From assembly GCF_014650115.1 (NCBI RefSeq), contig NZ_BMUI01000008.1, positions 124,001-188,000 on the forward strand: a stretch of 64,000 bases of DNA, written 5' to 3'. The translations under genes were made by a program, and so were the position numbers. Source of the DNA: Streptomyces olivaceoviridis. Its GTDB lineage: Bacteria > Actinomycetota > Actinomycetes > Streptomycetales > Streptomycetaceae. Below are positions 49,876 through 58,247 of the stretch, piece by piece; the stretch's first letter is position 1; each line of letters starts with the position of its first letter. The notes below the pieces were generated by a model that did not search any database, was not told where the DNA came from, and worked only from the letters and a program-made list of their open reading frames with translations.

Positions 49876-52714
49876 ACCAGAACGGCAGGGGACGGCCGTG
49901 CTCCGTGCGGGCGGGCCACCGACGGGCGTCACGACGACGGTGCCGCCCCCTGGCCGGCGGGATGCCTCCGGCTCGTCCGTCCCCGTGCTGCCGGTACCGG
50001 ACGTCCTTGCCGCCCTGGGAAGCTCCGTCCGCGGTCTCACACCGGCCGAGACAGCCGCGCGGCGGGACCGCTACGGCCCCAACGAGCTGCCCGGCGTGCG
50101 GCGGGGCCGGGTGTGGCGTCGGCTGGTCGCGCAGTTCACCGACCTCTTCGCGGTGGTCCTGCTCGTCTCCTCGGCGATCACGTTTCTCGCGTACTGGCTG
50201 GGGCAGCCCCGGGATCCGGCCACCCTTCAGCTGGCCCTGGCGATCCTCGGTGTGGTGCTGCTGAACGCCGGCATCGGTTTCGCGCAGGAGTACTCCGCCG
50301 AACGCACGGCCGAGTCCTTGCAGGCGATGGTGCCGCACACGTGCCGCGTGCTGCGCGACGGAGAGCGGCGCGAGCTGTCCGCGCGGGATCTGGTGCCGGG
50401 CGACGTGGTGATCCTGGAGGCCGGGGACGCGGTGCCTGCGGACTGCCGATTGATCGAGGCGCGGGAAGCCGCGGTCAACAACGCCGCGCTCACCGGTGAG
50501 AGCGATCCCGTCGCCCGCGTCGCCGAACCCGTACCGCCGGGGCCACCGCTGCGGGCGCGCAACTGCGTCCTCATGGGCACCGACCTGGTCGCGGGCACGG
50601 TCAAGGCCGTCGTGTTCGCCACGGGTACGTCCACCGAGTTCGGGCGGATCTTCCGACTGGCCGCCGCCGCGCCGAGGCAGCAGACCCCGCTGCAACGGCA
50701 AGTGGCCCTCATGGCCCGCAGGGTCGCGGGCGTGGCCCTCGCGACCGGTGCGCTTCTGTTCGCGGTGCGCGTGCCCAGCGGGCAGCCGTTCGTCGGCACG
50801 TTCGTCTTCTCGCTCGGTGTGATGGTCGCCCTGGTCCCGGAGGGGCTGCCGGCCACGCTCTCCGTCTCGCTGGCGATCGGTGTCCGCCGCATGGCTCGTC
50901 GGCACGCGCTGGTCAAGCAGCTCCTCGCGGTGGAGGCACTCGGCTCGACCAGCGTGATCTGCACCGACAAGACCGGCACCCTCACCCAGGCCGAGATGAC
51001 CGTCGTACGGCTGTGGGCGGACGGTGTGTCGCACGCCGTGACCGGCGTGGGGTACGCACCGGTCGGCGAGATCTCCGACGCGGGGCCCGTGCGAGAGCTG
51101 CTGAGGGCGGCGGCTCTGTGCAGCAACGCCCGGCTGGTGCCGCCGAGCGGGCGGGACGCGTGGCGGGTGCTCGGAGACACCACCGAAGGGGCGCTGCTGG
51201 TGGCCGCCCGGAAGGCCGGCCTGGATCCAGCGCGGGAGGAGATGCGCACCCCCCGGGTGGCGGAGCATCCCTTCGACTCCGCGCGCAAGCTCATGAGCAC
51301 CGTGCACCGCGACAGCGACGGCAGGTGCTTCGCGTACGTCAAAGGCGCACCGCTCGAACTGCTCGCCCGCTGCGATGCCATCGACCGCGGTGGCGCGACG
51401 ACAGCGCTGTCCGATGCGGCCCGCACCCAGGTGGCGGCGGCCTCGGACGGCATGGCCGGACAGGGCCTGCGCGTACTGGCGGTCGCCCGGCGGCAGGTGG
51501 CCGATCCGCGACCGCCACTCGGAGAGGTCGAGTCGGGGCTGACACTGCTGGGTCTCGCCGGGATGTACGACCCGCCCAGGCCCGAGGTACGCGAGGCGGT
51601 GGACGCGTGCCGGCGGGCCGGGATCCGCATCGTCATGGTCACCGGGGACCATCCCCTCACCGCGGAGGCGGTCGCCCGCCGCGTCGGCATCGTGCGCCGT
51701 CCGGCCCCGACCGTGGCGACGGGCACCCAGTTGGACGCGCTGGACGACAGCGGCCTGGACGCCCTGCTGACCGGCTCCTGCGAACTGCTGCTCTGCCGGG
51801 TCAGTCCCGAGCACAAGATGCGGGTGGTCACCGCGTTGCAGCGGCGCGGCGAGGTCGTCGCCGTCACCGGCGACGGGGCCAACGACGCCCCGGCCCTCAA
51901 GCACGCCGACATCGGCGTCGCCATGGGCGCCTCCGGCACCGACGTCGCCCGCGAGGCCGCCGTGATGGTGCTGCTCGACGACTCCTTCGCCTCGATCACC
52001 ACCGCGGTCGGGCTGGGCCGCTCGGTCTACCGCAACATCCGCAAGTTCCTGATCTACCTCTTCAGCCACAACATCGCCGAACTCGTGCCGATCCTCGCCG
52101 CGACCTTCGCCGGGTTCCCGCTGGTGCCGATCACGGCCGTACAGATCCTCGCGATCGACCTCGGCTCGGACGTGCTGCCCGCCCTGGCGCTCGGTGCGGA
52201 ACCGATGGAGACCGACGTCATGAACGGCCCTCCCAGGCCCCGCCACGAGCGACTCTTCTCGGCGTCTGTCATGGGCCGCATCCTCTTCCTCGGCGGTATC
52301 CAGGCCCTCGGCGTGTGCGCCGTCTTCTTCTGGCACATCCATGCCTCGGGCATCCCCTACGCCGGCTTCACCAAGGACAGTCCCGTGTACCGCGAGGCGA
52401 TCACCCTGGTGCAGGCCGGCATCGTCGTCAGTCAGTTCTTCAACGCGCTCGCCGTGCGCACCGACCGGCAGAGCGTGTTCCGGGCCGGTCTGCTGACCAA
52501 CCCCTGGCTGCTGGCCGCCGGCTGCTTCGGCATCGGGCTGATGGCCGCCATCAGCTACGCGCCGCCGCTCCAGGCGGTCTTCCGCACCGCACCGCTGGCC
52601 CCCGCCGACTGGGCGGTCCTGGCGGCGTTCGGAGCGCTGCTGCTTGCCGCCGAGGAACTCAGGAAGTGGGTGCTACGGCACCGGAGGCCATCCCCGGAGG
52701 GAGGAAGGCGATGA
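49865..52714 (+). CDS. P2-type cation-transporting ATPase (CtpF/PacL-like)
   Basis: 949 residues. N-terminal cation-ATPase domain (LGSSVRGLTPAETAARRDRYGPNELP), actuator LTGES, membrane helix 4 VPEGLPATLS (Pro325-Leu328), phosphorylated Asp368 in CTDKTGTLTQ, nucleotide domain KGAPLELL, hinge VTGDGANDAPALKHADIGVAMG and helix 6 IDLGSDVLPALALGAEP. PEGL places it among the P2 Ca2+ or Na+/K+ pumps, next to CtpF, which is hypoxia-induced in mycobacteria. The ion cannot be assigned; the two TrkA-type partners that follow in overlap hint at K+/Na+ balance. Confidence 0.92.
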   Translation: MSPEPERQGTAVLRAGGPPTGVTTTVPPPGRRDASGSSVPVLPVPDVLAALGSSVRGLTPAETAARRDRYGPNELPGVRRGRVWRRLVAQFTDLFAVVLLVSSAITFLAYWLGQPRDPATLQLALAILGVVLLNAGIGFAQEYSAERTAESLQAMVPHTCRVLRDGERRELSARDLVPGDVVILEAGDAVPADCRLIEAREAAVNNAALTGESDPVARVAEPVPPGPPLRARNCVLMGTDLVAGTVKAVVFATGTSTEFGRIFRLAAAAPRQQTPLQRQVALMARRVAGVALATGALLFAVRVPSGQPFVGTFVFSLGVMVALVPEGLPATLSVSLAIGVRRMARRHALVKQLLAVEALGSTSVICTDKTGTLTQAEMTVVRLWADGVSHAVTGVGYAPVGEISDAGPVRELLRAAALCSNARLVPPSGRDAWRVLGDTTEGALLVAARKAGLDPAREEMRTPRVAEHPFDSARKLMSTVHRDSDGRCFAYVKGAPLELLARCDAIDRGGATTALSDAARTQVAAASDGMAGQGLRVLAVARRQVADPRPPLGEVESGLTLLGLAGMYDPPRPEVREAVDACRRAGIRIVMVTGDHPLTAEAVARRVGIVRRPAPTVATGTQLDALDDSGLDALLTGSCELLLCRVSPEHKMRVVTALQRRGEVVAVTGDGANDAPALKHADIGVAMGASGTDVAREAAVMVLLDDSFASITTAVGLGRSVYRNIRKFLIYLFSHNIAELVPILAATFAGFPLVPITAVQILAIDLGSDVLPALALGAEPMETDVMNGPPRPRHERLFSASVMGRILFLGGIQALGVCAVFFWHIHASGIPYAGFTKDSPVYREAITLVQAGIVVSQFFNALAVRTDRQSVFRAGLLTNPWLLAAGCFGIGLMAAISYAPPLQAVFRTAPLAPADWAVLAAFGALLLAAEELRKWVLRHRRPSPEGGRR

Positions 52715-53370
52715 GAGTGATCATCGCGGGGTGCGGCCGGGTCGGGGCCACCCTGGCCACACAGCTCGTCGCCGAGGGCCACGACGTGCGGCTCGTCGAC
52801 CGGCAGCCGAAAGCGCGGCGGAAGTTGTCACCGGGCTTCCCCGGCGCCTTCCACGTGGGCAACGGTTTCAGCCGCTCCGTGCTGGAGACGGCCGGAATCG
52901 CCCATGCGGACGCCTTCGTCGCGGTCACGTCCGGGGACAACAGCAACATCGTCAGCGCGTGGACCGCGAAGGAGACGTACCGGGTCCCGATCGTCCTCGC
53001 CCGCATCCACGATCCGCGCCGCGCCGACATCTACCGGGAGCTGGGCATCCCGACGATCTCCGGCGTCCGCTGGGCCGTCAACCGCATCCACCAGATGCTG
53101 CTGCACCGCCACCTCACCCCCGAACTCACCTTCGGCAACGGCGAGACGCTTCTCGTGCGCTCCCAGCTGCCTTCCTACCTCACCGGCCGGCAGGCCACCG
53201 AGTTCGACGTCGACGGTGAGATCCGCGTCGTGGAGATCACCCGTGCCGGTCGCTCGCTGCTCCCCGCCCACGGTGTCCTGGCCGAGCCCGGTGACCTGGT
53301 CACCTTCAGCGTTGCCGCCACGGCGCTGGGCCGGCTGAGCGGATTTCTCGACAAGGAGCTGGGCACGTGA
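52711..53370 (+). CDS. TrkA-type NAD-binding K+ uptake regulator (first of pair)
   Basis: 219 residues: Rossmann KTN domain (IIAGCGRVGATLATQL, acidic end LVDRQPK) and a TrkA-C domain (about 130-215). It resembles mycobacterial CeoC. Such proteins gate Trk/Ktr K+ channels in response to NAD(H) or ATP/ADP. AGGGAGGAAGG precedes the ATG; ATGA overlap with the ATPase stop and GTGA overlap with the next gene. No membrane Trk subunit is in the window. Confidence 0.88.
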   Translation: MRVIIAGCGRVGATLATQLVAEGHDVRLVDRQPKARRKLSPGFPGAFHVGNGFSRSVLETAGIAHADAFVAVTSGDNSNIVSAWTAKETYRVPIVLARIHDPRRADIYRELGIPTISGVRWAVNRIHQMLLHRHLTPELTFGNGETLLVRSQLPSYLTGRQATEFDVDGEIRVVEITRAGRSLLPAHGVLAEPGDLVTFSVAATALGRLSGFLDKELGT

Positions 53371-54023
53371 AGGTCCTGATCGCCGGAGCGGGCCGACTCG
53401 GCACCCAGATCGCCCAGGTGCTGTCCGCCGCTCGCAACGAGGTCACCCTCGTCGAGTACGACGACGACCGTGTGGCCGAACTCGGCGACCTGCCGCACGT
53501 GCGCGTGGTGGCCGGGGACGCCTGCGAGCCGGTGCTCCTGGAGCACGCGGGAGCCCTCGCCTGCGATCTCGTCATCGCCGCCACCGGCCACGACGAGGAC
53601 AACCTCGTCATCAGCCTCCTGGCCAAGCGGCAGTTCGCAGTGGGGCGGGTGGCCGCGCGCGTCAACGAGGAGGAGAACGCCTGGCTCTTCGGCCAGCGGT
53701 GGGGCGTGGACGTGGCCGTGCCGGCGGCCACCCCGCTGATCTCCCTCATCGAGGAGGCCACCGGTGCCACGGACACGGTGGCGCTGTTGCGGCTGAGCAA
53801 GGCGGGCGTCGAGGTCATCGAGACCGCGATCACCGAGGAGTCCCGGGCCGTGGGACACAAGCTGGGTGAGATCGGGCTGCCCGCCGGCACCGTGGTCGCC
53901 ACCGTCGTACGCGAGGGCCGGCCCACGGTCCCGGGCCCCGAGGTGCGGTTGCTTCCCGGCGACGAGCTCCTGCTCGTGTCACACGAGGCGACCGAGCAGG
54001 AGATCCACGCGGCATTCCAGTGA
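53367..54023 (+). CDS. TrkA-type NAD-binding K+ uptake regulator (second of pair)
   Basis: 218 residues: KTN Rossmann domain (VLIAGAGRLGTQIAQVL, VEYDDDR) and a C-terminal TrkA-C domain (about 140-215, EVRLLPGDELLLVSH). Like CeoB, it forms a pair with the preceding protein; together they could build a hetero-octameric gating ring. GTG start inside the GTGA overlap. Last gene of the operon, convergent with a single-domain stress protein. Confidence 0.88.
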   Translation: MKVLIAGAGRLGTQIAQVLSAARNEVTLVEYDDDRVAELGDLPHVRVVAGDACEPVLLEHAGALACDLVIAATGHDEDNLVISLLAKRQFAVGRVAARVNEEENAWLFGQRWGVDVAVPAATPLISLIEEATGATDTVALLRLSKAGVEVIETAITEESRAVGHKLGEIGLPAGTVVATVVREGRPTVPGPEVRLLPGDELLLVSHEATEQEIHAAFQ

Positions 54024-54042
54024 GCCGGCCCCGCACAGTCGG

Positions 54043-54486
54043 TCACTGCTTCCTGGCACGTACGATCACGACCGGGCAGCTCGCGTGCTGCGACACGTGC
54101 TGGCTGACGGAGCCGAGCAGGGCACGCGCGAACCCGCCCCTGCCCCGGCTGCCCACCACCAGGACCTCGGCTCCTTCGGCGGCCCGCAACAGGACATCGG
54201 CGGCGTTGCCGCGCACCACATGGGTCCGCACCGAGCCCGCCGCCTCCGCGCCGAGCACGTCGGCCAGCTCCTGGGTCATCTTCTGCCGGGTCTCGTCCTC
54301 GTCGACCTGCGTGTCGACGGCGGGACCGGACCAGCCGTACAGGCCCGGCAGCTCCCACACCGCGACGGCCTCCACGGTGCCCCCGATCCGGCCGGCGTAG
54401 CGCACGGCCCAGCGCAGGGCCTCGTACGAGGAAGGCGACCCGTCGACACCGACCACCACCCGTGGCTCGGGGACATCCGCGTCCAT
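54043..54486 (-). CDS. Single-domain universal stress protein
   Basis: 147 residues, one UspA domain with full ATP signature GSRGRGGFARALLGSVS, and DGS after the first strand (VVVGVDGSPSS). The only single-domain Usp in the window. GGAGGAGAGTGGG precedes the ATG. Upstream, two island palindromes lie in the 245-bp gap to the hydrogenase cluster, although further from the start (over 200 bases) than at other genes. Confidence 0.92.
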   Translation of the reverse strand: MDADVPEPRVVVGVDGSPSSYEALRWAVRYAGRIGGTVEAVAVWELPGLYGWSGPAVDTQVDEDETRQKMTQELADVLGAEAAGSVRTHVVRGNAADVLLRAAEGAEVLVVGSRGRGGFARALLGSVSQHVSQHASCPVVIVRARKQ

Positions 54487-54695
54487 GCGTCCCACTCTCC
54501 TCCGGTGTCCGTGCCCACGGGGCCGGTCCGCCCCTGTTCTCCACGCTGCGGCACTCATCCCCTCACCGCCACAGATGGGCAGCCGGCGGCATGACGGACG
54601 ACGGGGGCGGCGGTGCCGTCGGCTCCCGTGGTCCCGCCCGCTGGGGTACGGGGAGGGTGATGCCGGGGCGTCGCACTCCGCGTCGGCGGTCGCGA

Positions 54696-54731
54696 GGGCG
54701 CTTCGGCCCGCGCTGGAGGACCATCGGCCCC
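54696..54731. promoter_or_regulatory. Two island palindromes, sites 7 and 8
   Basis: GGGCGCTTCGGCCC at 54696-54709 and AGGACCATCGGCCCC at 54717-54731, on the same face about two turns apart. They lie upstream of the single-domain stress protein and touch the stop codon of the hydrogenase maturation protease. Confidence 0.5.
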
Positions 54732-55211
54732 CTACCCCTCGTGCCCCGATCCGTAGGCGTGCCTGACGGAGGCGGCGACCTGGTCGACCAGGTCGGGGAG
54801 CGCCGACCTGGCCGCTTCGCTCAGGGGCGCGCCGAGTTCGACGTCCGCCACCTCCATGGCGTGCACCACGAGCCCCTTGGGCAGCCGCCCGAGCGCCTCC
54901 GCCAGGGCAAGGCACTCTCCGAGGCCGAGCGCGTGGGTGCTCGCCGTAGCCGCTGTCCGGTTGGCCGCGTCCGCCGGCGTCAGGGTGTGCAGCTCCCCCG
55001 GCCGGGCCGGCCGTGTCCGGAGGGCTTCCACCACGACGACCGTGTCCGCACCGCGCCACAGGTCGAGCATGCGTGCGGGTTCGCCGTCGCTGACCGTCAG
55101 GACGGTGCCATCCGGCACACGGCCCCGCAACGCCTCCACTGTTGCCGGACCGACCCCGTCGTCACCGCGCAGGGGGTTGCCGACACCGATCACCACGACC
55201 CGGCCGTTCAT
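54732..55211 (-). CDS. [NiFe] hydrogenase maturation protease
   Basis: 159 residues of the M52 peptidase family. It opens VVVIGVGNPLRGDDGVG, which carries the first metal-ligand acid, then VVVVEALRTRPARPGELH in the second acid region and ASTHALGLGECLALAEAL with the histidine. It clips the C-terminal propeptide of the adjacent large subunit once nickel is inserted. Here the second acid is Glu rather than the usual Asp. ATGA overlap with the large subunit gene, last gene of the hydrogenase operon. Confidence 0.92.
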   Translation of the reverse strand: MNGRVVVIGVGNPLRGDDGVGPATVEALRGRVPDGTVLTVSDGEPARMLDLWRGADTVVVVEALRTRPARPGELHTLTPADAANRTAATASTHALGLGECLALAEALGRLPKGLVVHAMEVADVELGAPLSEAARSALPDLVDQVAASVRHAYGSGHEG

Positions 55212-56554
55212 CGACGTTCCACGGTCACGTCGAGGAAGTGGGCGGCGCAGGAGATGCAGGGGTCGTGGTTGCGGATGGCCCGTTCGCACAGATGGGTGAG
55301 CTCCTCGTCGTCAGCGGCGGGCCCGGTCGCTTCCAGTCGCGCCTGGACGGCCCTGCGCACGTCCTCCTCGATGGCCGTCTGGTTCTGGGCCGTGGGCGGG
55401 ATGATCCGGGCCTCGGCGATCGTGCCGTCCTCGGTGAGGGCATAGCGGTGGTACAGCAGCCCCCGGGGTGCCTCGGTGGCCCCGGCACCAGCCGCCCGGC
55501 GCGGCGGGACCCCGACGGCCGGGCGGGGAGGTCGTTCGTATCCGTCGATGATCCGCAGGGCTTCCTCGACAGCCTGCACCACTTCCACGGCGCGTACGAC
55601 GATGCTGCGGAAGGGGTTGTCGCAGACGGCGCCGGTCTCCGGGTCGCCCAGCCCGGCGTCCCGCGCCGCCTCGGCGGCCACGGGGTGGAGCCAACGGCCG
55701 TTGATCGCGTAGCGGGCCAGCGGGCCGGTCAGGTAGCGGCGGCCGTCGAGTGTGGCCGTCAGGGCGGTGGAGTGCGGTACCTGTCCTTCCTTGACGTGCT
55801 GTTCGAAGTCAGGCAGGGGCAACTCGCGCGACGCCGGGCCCCGCCCCTGAGCGGACACGACCGCCGGTGTGCCGGAGTCGATGGCGTAGCGGCCGGGGTC
55901 GCGCAGTGCGAGCAGGTCGTGGTCGCACACGGCGTCCGGAAAATCGAACGCCGCCACCCAGCGGACGGTTTCCCGTGCGTCATCACGGGCTTGACGCAGC
56001 CGTTCCGCCAGTGGGCGGAGTTCGTCCGGTGCCGGTGTCCGGTAGAAGCCGCCGATCCGGACGTTGACCGGGTGGATGGGGCGACCGCCGAGCTGCTCGA
56101 CGATCGCGTTGCCGGCCTGCTTGAGTCTCAGGCCGCGCTCGACGGCGGCTCGCTGATCGCGGGCGAGTTCCACGACGTCCGCGCGCCCCAGGAAGTCCGG
56201 GGCGTGCAGCAGGTAGATGTGCAGGGTGTGGCTCTCGATCCACTCACCGCAGTACAGCAGGCGGCGCAGCTCTGCGAGAGGGCCGTCCACCGTGACACCG
56301 CAGGCGTCCTCGATCGCCCGGCAGGCGCTCATCTGGTAGGCGACCGGGCAGATGCCGCAGATGCGGGCGGTGATGTCGGGAGGCTCGGTGTGGCCCCGGC
56401 CGGTCAGGAAGGCCTCGAAGAAACGCGGTGGTTCGTAGATGCGCAGCCGCGTCTCGGTGACCGTGTCACCCTCGACGCGCAGGTGGAGAGCGGCCTCGCC
56501 TTCCACCCTGGCCAGCGCGTCCAGTCGCAGGACGCGGGTTCCGCGATGGTTCAT
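55208..56554 (-). CDS. hyhL: [NiFe] hydrogenase group 3b large subunit
   Basis: 448 residues. The Ni-Fe centre ligands are Cys66 and Cys69 (RICGICPVAYQMS) and Cys433 and Cys436 (HDPCISCAAH). Processing is expected after His439, which removes a nine-residue propeptide FLDVTVERR. Length, the RICGICP form and the gene order place it in the NAD(P)-linked cytoplasmic group 3b (sulfhydrogenase type). Such enzymes can burn H2 or release excess reductant as H2 in hypoxia. It starts 24 bases after the small subunit. Confidence 0.95.
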   Translation of the reverse strand: MNHRGTRVLRLDALARVEGEAALHLRVEGDTVTETRLRIYEPPRFFEAFLTGRGHTEPPDITARICGICPVAYQMSACRAIEDACGVTVDGPLAELRRLLYCGEWIESHTLHIYLLHAPDFLGRADVVELARDQRAAVERGLRLKQAGNAIVEQLGGRPIHPVNVRIGGFYRTPAPDELRPLAERLRQARDDARETVRWVAAFDFPDAVCDHDLLALRDPGRYAIDSGTPAVVSAQGRGPASRELPLPDFEQHVKEGQVPHSTALTATLDGRRYLTGPLARYAINGRWLHPVAAEAARDAGLGDPETGAVCDNPFRSIVVRAVEVVQAVEEALRIIDGYERPPRPAVGVPPRRAAGAGATEAPRGLLYHRYALTEDGTIAEARIIPPTAQNQTAIEEDVRRAVQARLEATGPAADDEELTHLCERAIRNHDPCISCAAHFLDVTVERR

Positions 56555-56578
56555 GCGAGCCTTTCCTGCGGGACGTCG

Positions 56579-57427
56579 TCAGGCCGGAGGGCTCTGCTGC
56601 TCCTCGGCGGCGAGGTCGGGTACGGGGGCATACTCCGGCGAAGCGGCGTTGAAGGTGCGGAAGACACGCTGGATGTCCCGCTCGCTCATCCCGTCGCGGC
56701 GCAACTGCGCGACCATCGAGCGCAGGTTGGGCTTGCTCGACGGTCCGAAGCAGCCGTAGCACCCGCGGCCGTAGGCGGGGCAGACGGCGCCGCAGCCGGC
56801 ATGCGTGACCGGGCCCAGACAGGGGGTGCCGTGGGCGACGGTGATGCAGGTGGTGCCGCGCCTCTTGCACTCGAAGCAGACGCTGTGGTCGGAGATCTGG
56901 GGTTTGCGTCCGGCCAGGTAGGCGGTGACGACTTCCAGGAGCTGACGGCGGTCGATGGGGCAGCCGCGCAGTTCGAAGTCGACCGGGACGTGGGCCGAGA
57001 TCGGTGTCGAGGTCTCCAGCGTGGCGATGTACTCCGGCTGGGCGTAGACCGCGGTGAGGAAGTCGTCGACGTCGGCGAAGTTGCGCAGTGCCTGGATGCC
57101 GCCCGCGGTGGCGCAGGCTCCGATGGTCACCAGACGGCGGGAGACGCGGCGGACGTGCTGGATGCGCTCGGCGTCCTCGGCGGTGGTGATCGAGCCTTCG
57201 ACCAGGGAGAGGTCGTACGGCCCTCGGCCCGCCAGCCGCGCGCGGTCCCGGTCGGCGCCCTCGGCCGGGGTCATCTCCAGGAAGTGGTCGATCCGTACGC
57301 GCCCGGTGAGGCCGAGGAGCTCGTCCTCGCAGTCGAGCAGGGTCAGCTGGCAGCCGTCGCAGGAGGCGAACTTCCACACGGCGAGCGTCGGCCGTGTGCG
57401 GATGACCGGGCCGAGGTCGGTGACCAT
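56579..57427 (-). CDS. hyhS: [NiFe] hydrogenase group 3b small subunit
   Basis: 282 residues. The proximal-cluster start is ASCDGCQLTLLDCEDELL, with GACATAGGIQALRN and RGCPIDRRQLLEVV as further family blocks. A cysteine-rich C-terminal part (CFECKRRGTTC, PCLGPVTHAGCGAVCP, GRGCYGCFG) supplies medial and distal clusters. There is no Tat signal, as expected of a cytoplasmic enzyme. One base separates its end from the FAD subunit gene. Confidence 0.95.
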   Translation of the reverse strand: MVTDLGPVIRTRPTLAVWKFASCDGCQLTLLDCEDELLGLTGRVRIDHFLEMTPAEGADRDRARLAGRGPYDLSLVEGSITTAEDAERIQHVRRVSRRLVTIGACATAGGIQALRNFADVDDFLTAVYAQPEYIATLETSTPISAHVPVDFELRGCPIDRRQLLEVVTAYLAGRKPQISDHSVCFECKRRGTTCITVAHGTPCLGPVTHAGCGAVCPAYGRGCYGCFGPSSKPNLRSMVAQLRRDGMSERDIQRVFRTFNAASPEYAPVPDLAAEEQQSPPA

Positions 57428-57428
57428 G

Positions 57429-58247
57429 TCACAGCTCCCTCACGAGGAGCAGGTCTGCCACACGGTCGTAGCCGACGACCGGCCCGTCCCGGCACAGCAG
57501 GAGCGGGCCGAGCTGGCAGTGGCCGCAGTGGCCGGTGGCGCAGTGCATGTTGCGTTCCAGCGAGACCTGTATGCGGTGCGGGACCAGGCCCCGCGCCAAG
57601 AGGTCGCGTGCGGTGTGCCGCATCATCACCTCGGGGCCGCACAGCAGCGCGCAGGTCCCTTCGGGGCGCAGGTCGAGGCGGTCGAGGAGGGTGGTGACCA
57701 CGCCCACCGCGCCCTGCCAGCCCGGACCGGGGCGGTCGACGGTCGCCTCCACCCGGGCCGGGCCGCGCCAGCTCTCGATCTCGTCCTGGTAGACAAGGTC
57801 GGCAGGGGTGCGGGCGCCCACCAGGACGGCGAGCCGACCGTACTCGGCCGGCCGGTCCAGGACCGTGTGCACGACCGGCCGCAGCGGAGCCAGCCCGATA
57901 CCGCCGGCGACCACCAGTACGTCGTGGCCCGCTGCCGCTTCGAGGTCCCAGCCGGTGCCGTACGGCCCGCCGAGTCCGACGCTGTCACCAGGGCGCAGCC
58001 GGTACAGCGCGGTCGAGACCGCGCCCACCGCGCGCACGGTGTGCACAAGACCCCCGTGTCGGCCGCGCAGGGCACTGGCCGAGACGGGCACCTCGCCGAT
58101 CCCGAAGGCGTAGATCATCGCGAACTGGCCCGGTGAGAAGGGCGCGAGTGCTTCTCCGGCCGGTACCAGCTCGATCGACCGGGTGTCGGCGGTCTCGTCC
58201 CAGGCATCGGCGACGCGGTACGGCAGCGGGGGCGGCACGGTGGTCAT
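57429..58247 (-). CDS. hyhG: Hydrogenase FAD/NAD(P)-binding gamma subunit
   Basis: 272 residues of the ferredoxin-NADP reductase fold: FAD-binding barrel (FSPGQFAMIYAFGIGEVPVSA), NAD(P) domain (VLVVAGGIGLAPLRPVV and CALLCGPEVMMRHTA) and a C-terminal iron-sulfur motif MHCATGHCGHCQLGPLLLC. It passes electrons between the cluster relay and NAD(P)H. ATGA overlap with the beta subunit gene. Confidence 0.94.
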   Translation of the reverse strand: MTTVPPPLPYRVADAWDETADTRSIELVPAGEALAPFSPGQFAMIYAFGIGEVPVSASALRGRHGGLVHTVRAVGAVSTALYRLRPGDSVGLGGPYGTGWDLEAAAGHDVLVVAGGIGLAPLRPVVHTVLDRPAEYGRLAVLVGARTPADLVYQDEIESWRGPARVEATVDRPGPGWQGAVGVVTTLLDRLDLRPEGTCALLCGPEVMMRHTARDLLARGLVPHRIQVSLERNMHCATGHCGHCQLGPLLLCRDGPVVGYDRVADLLLVREL

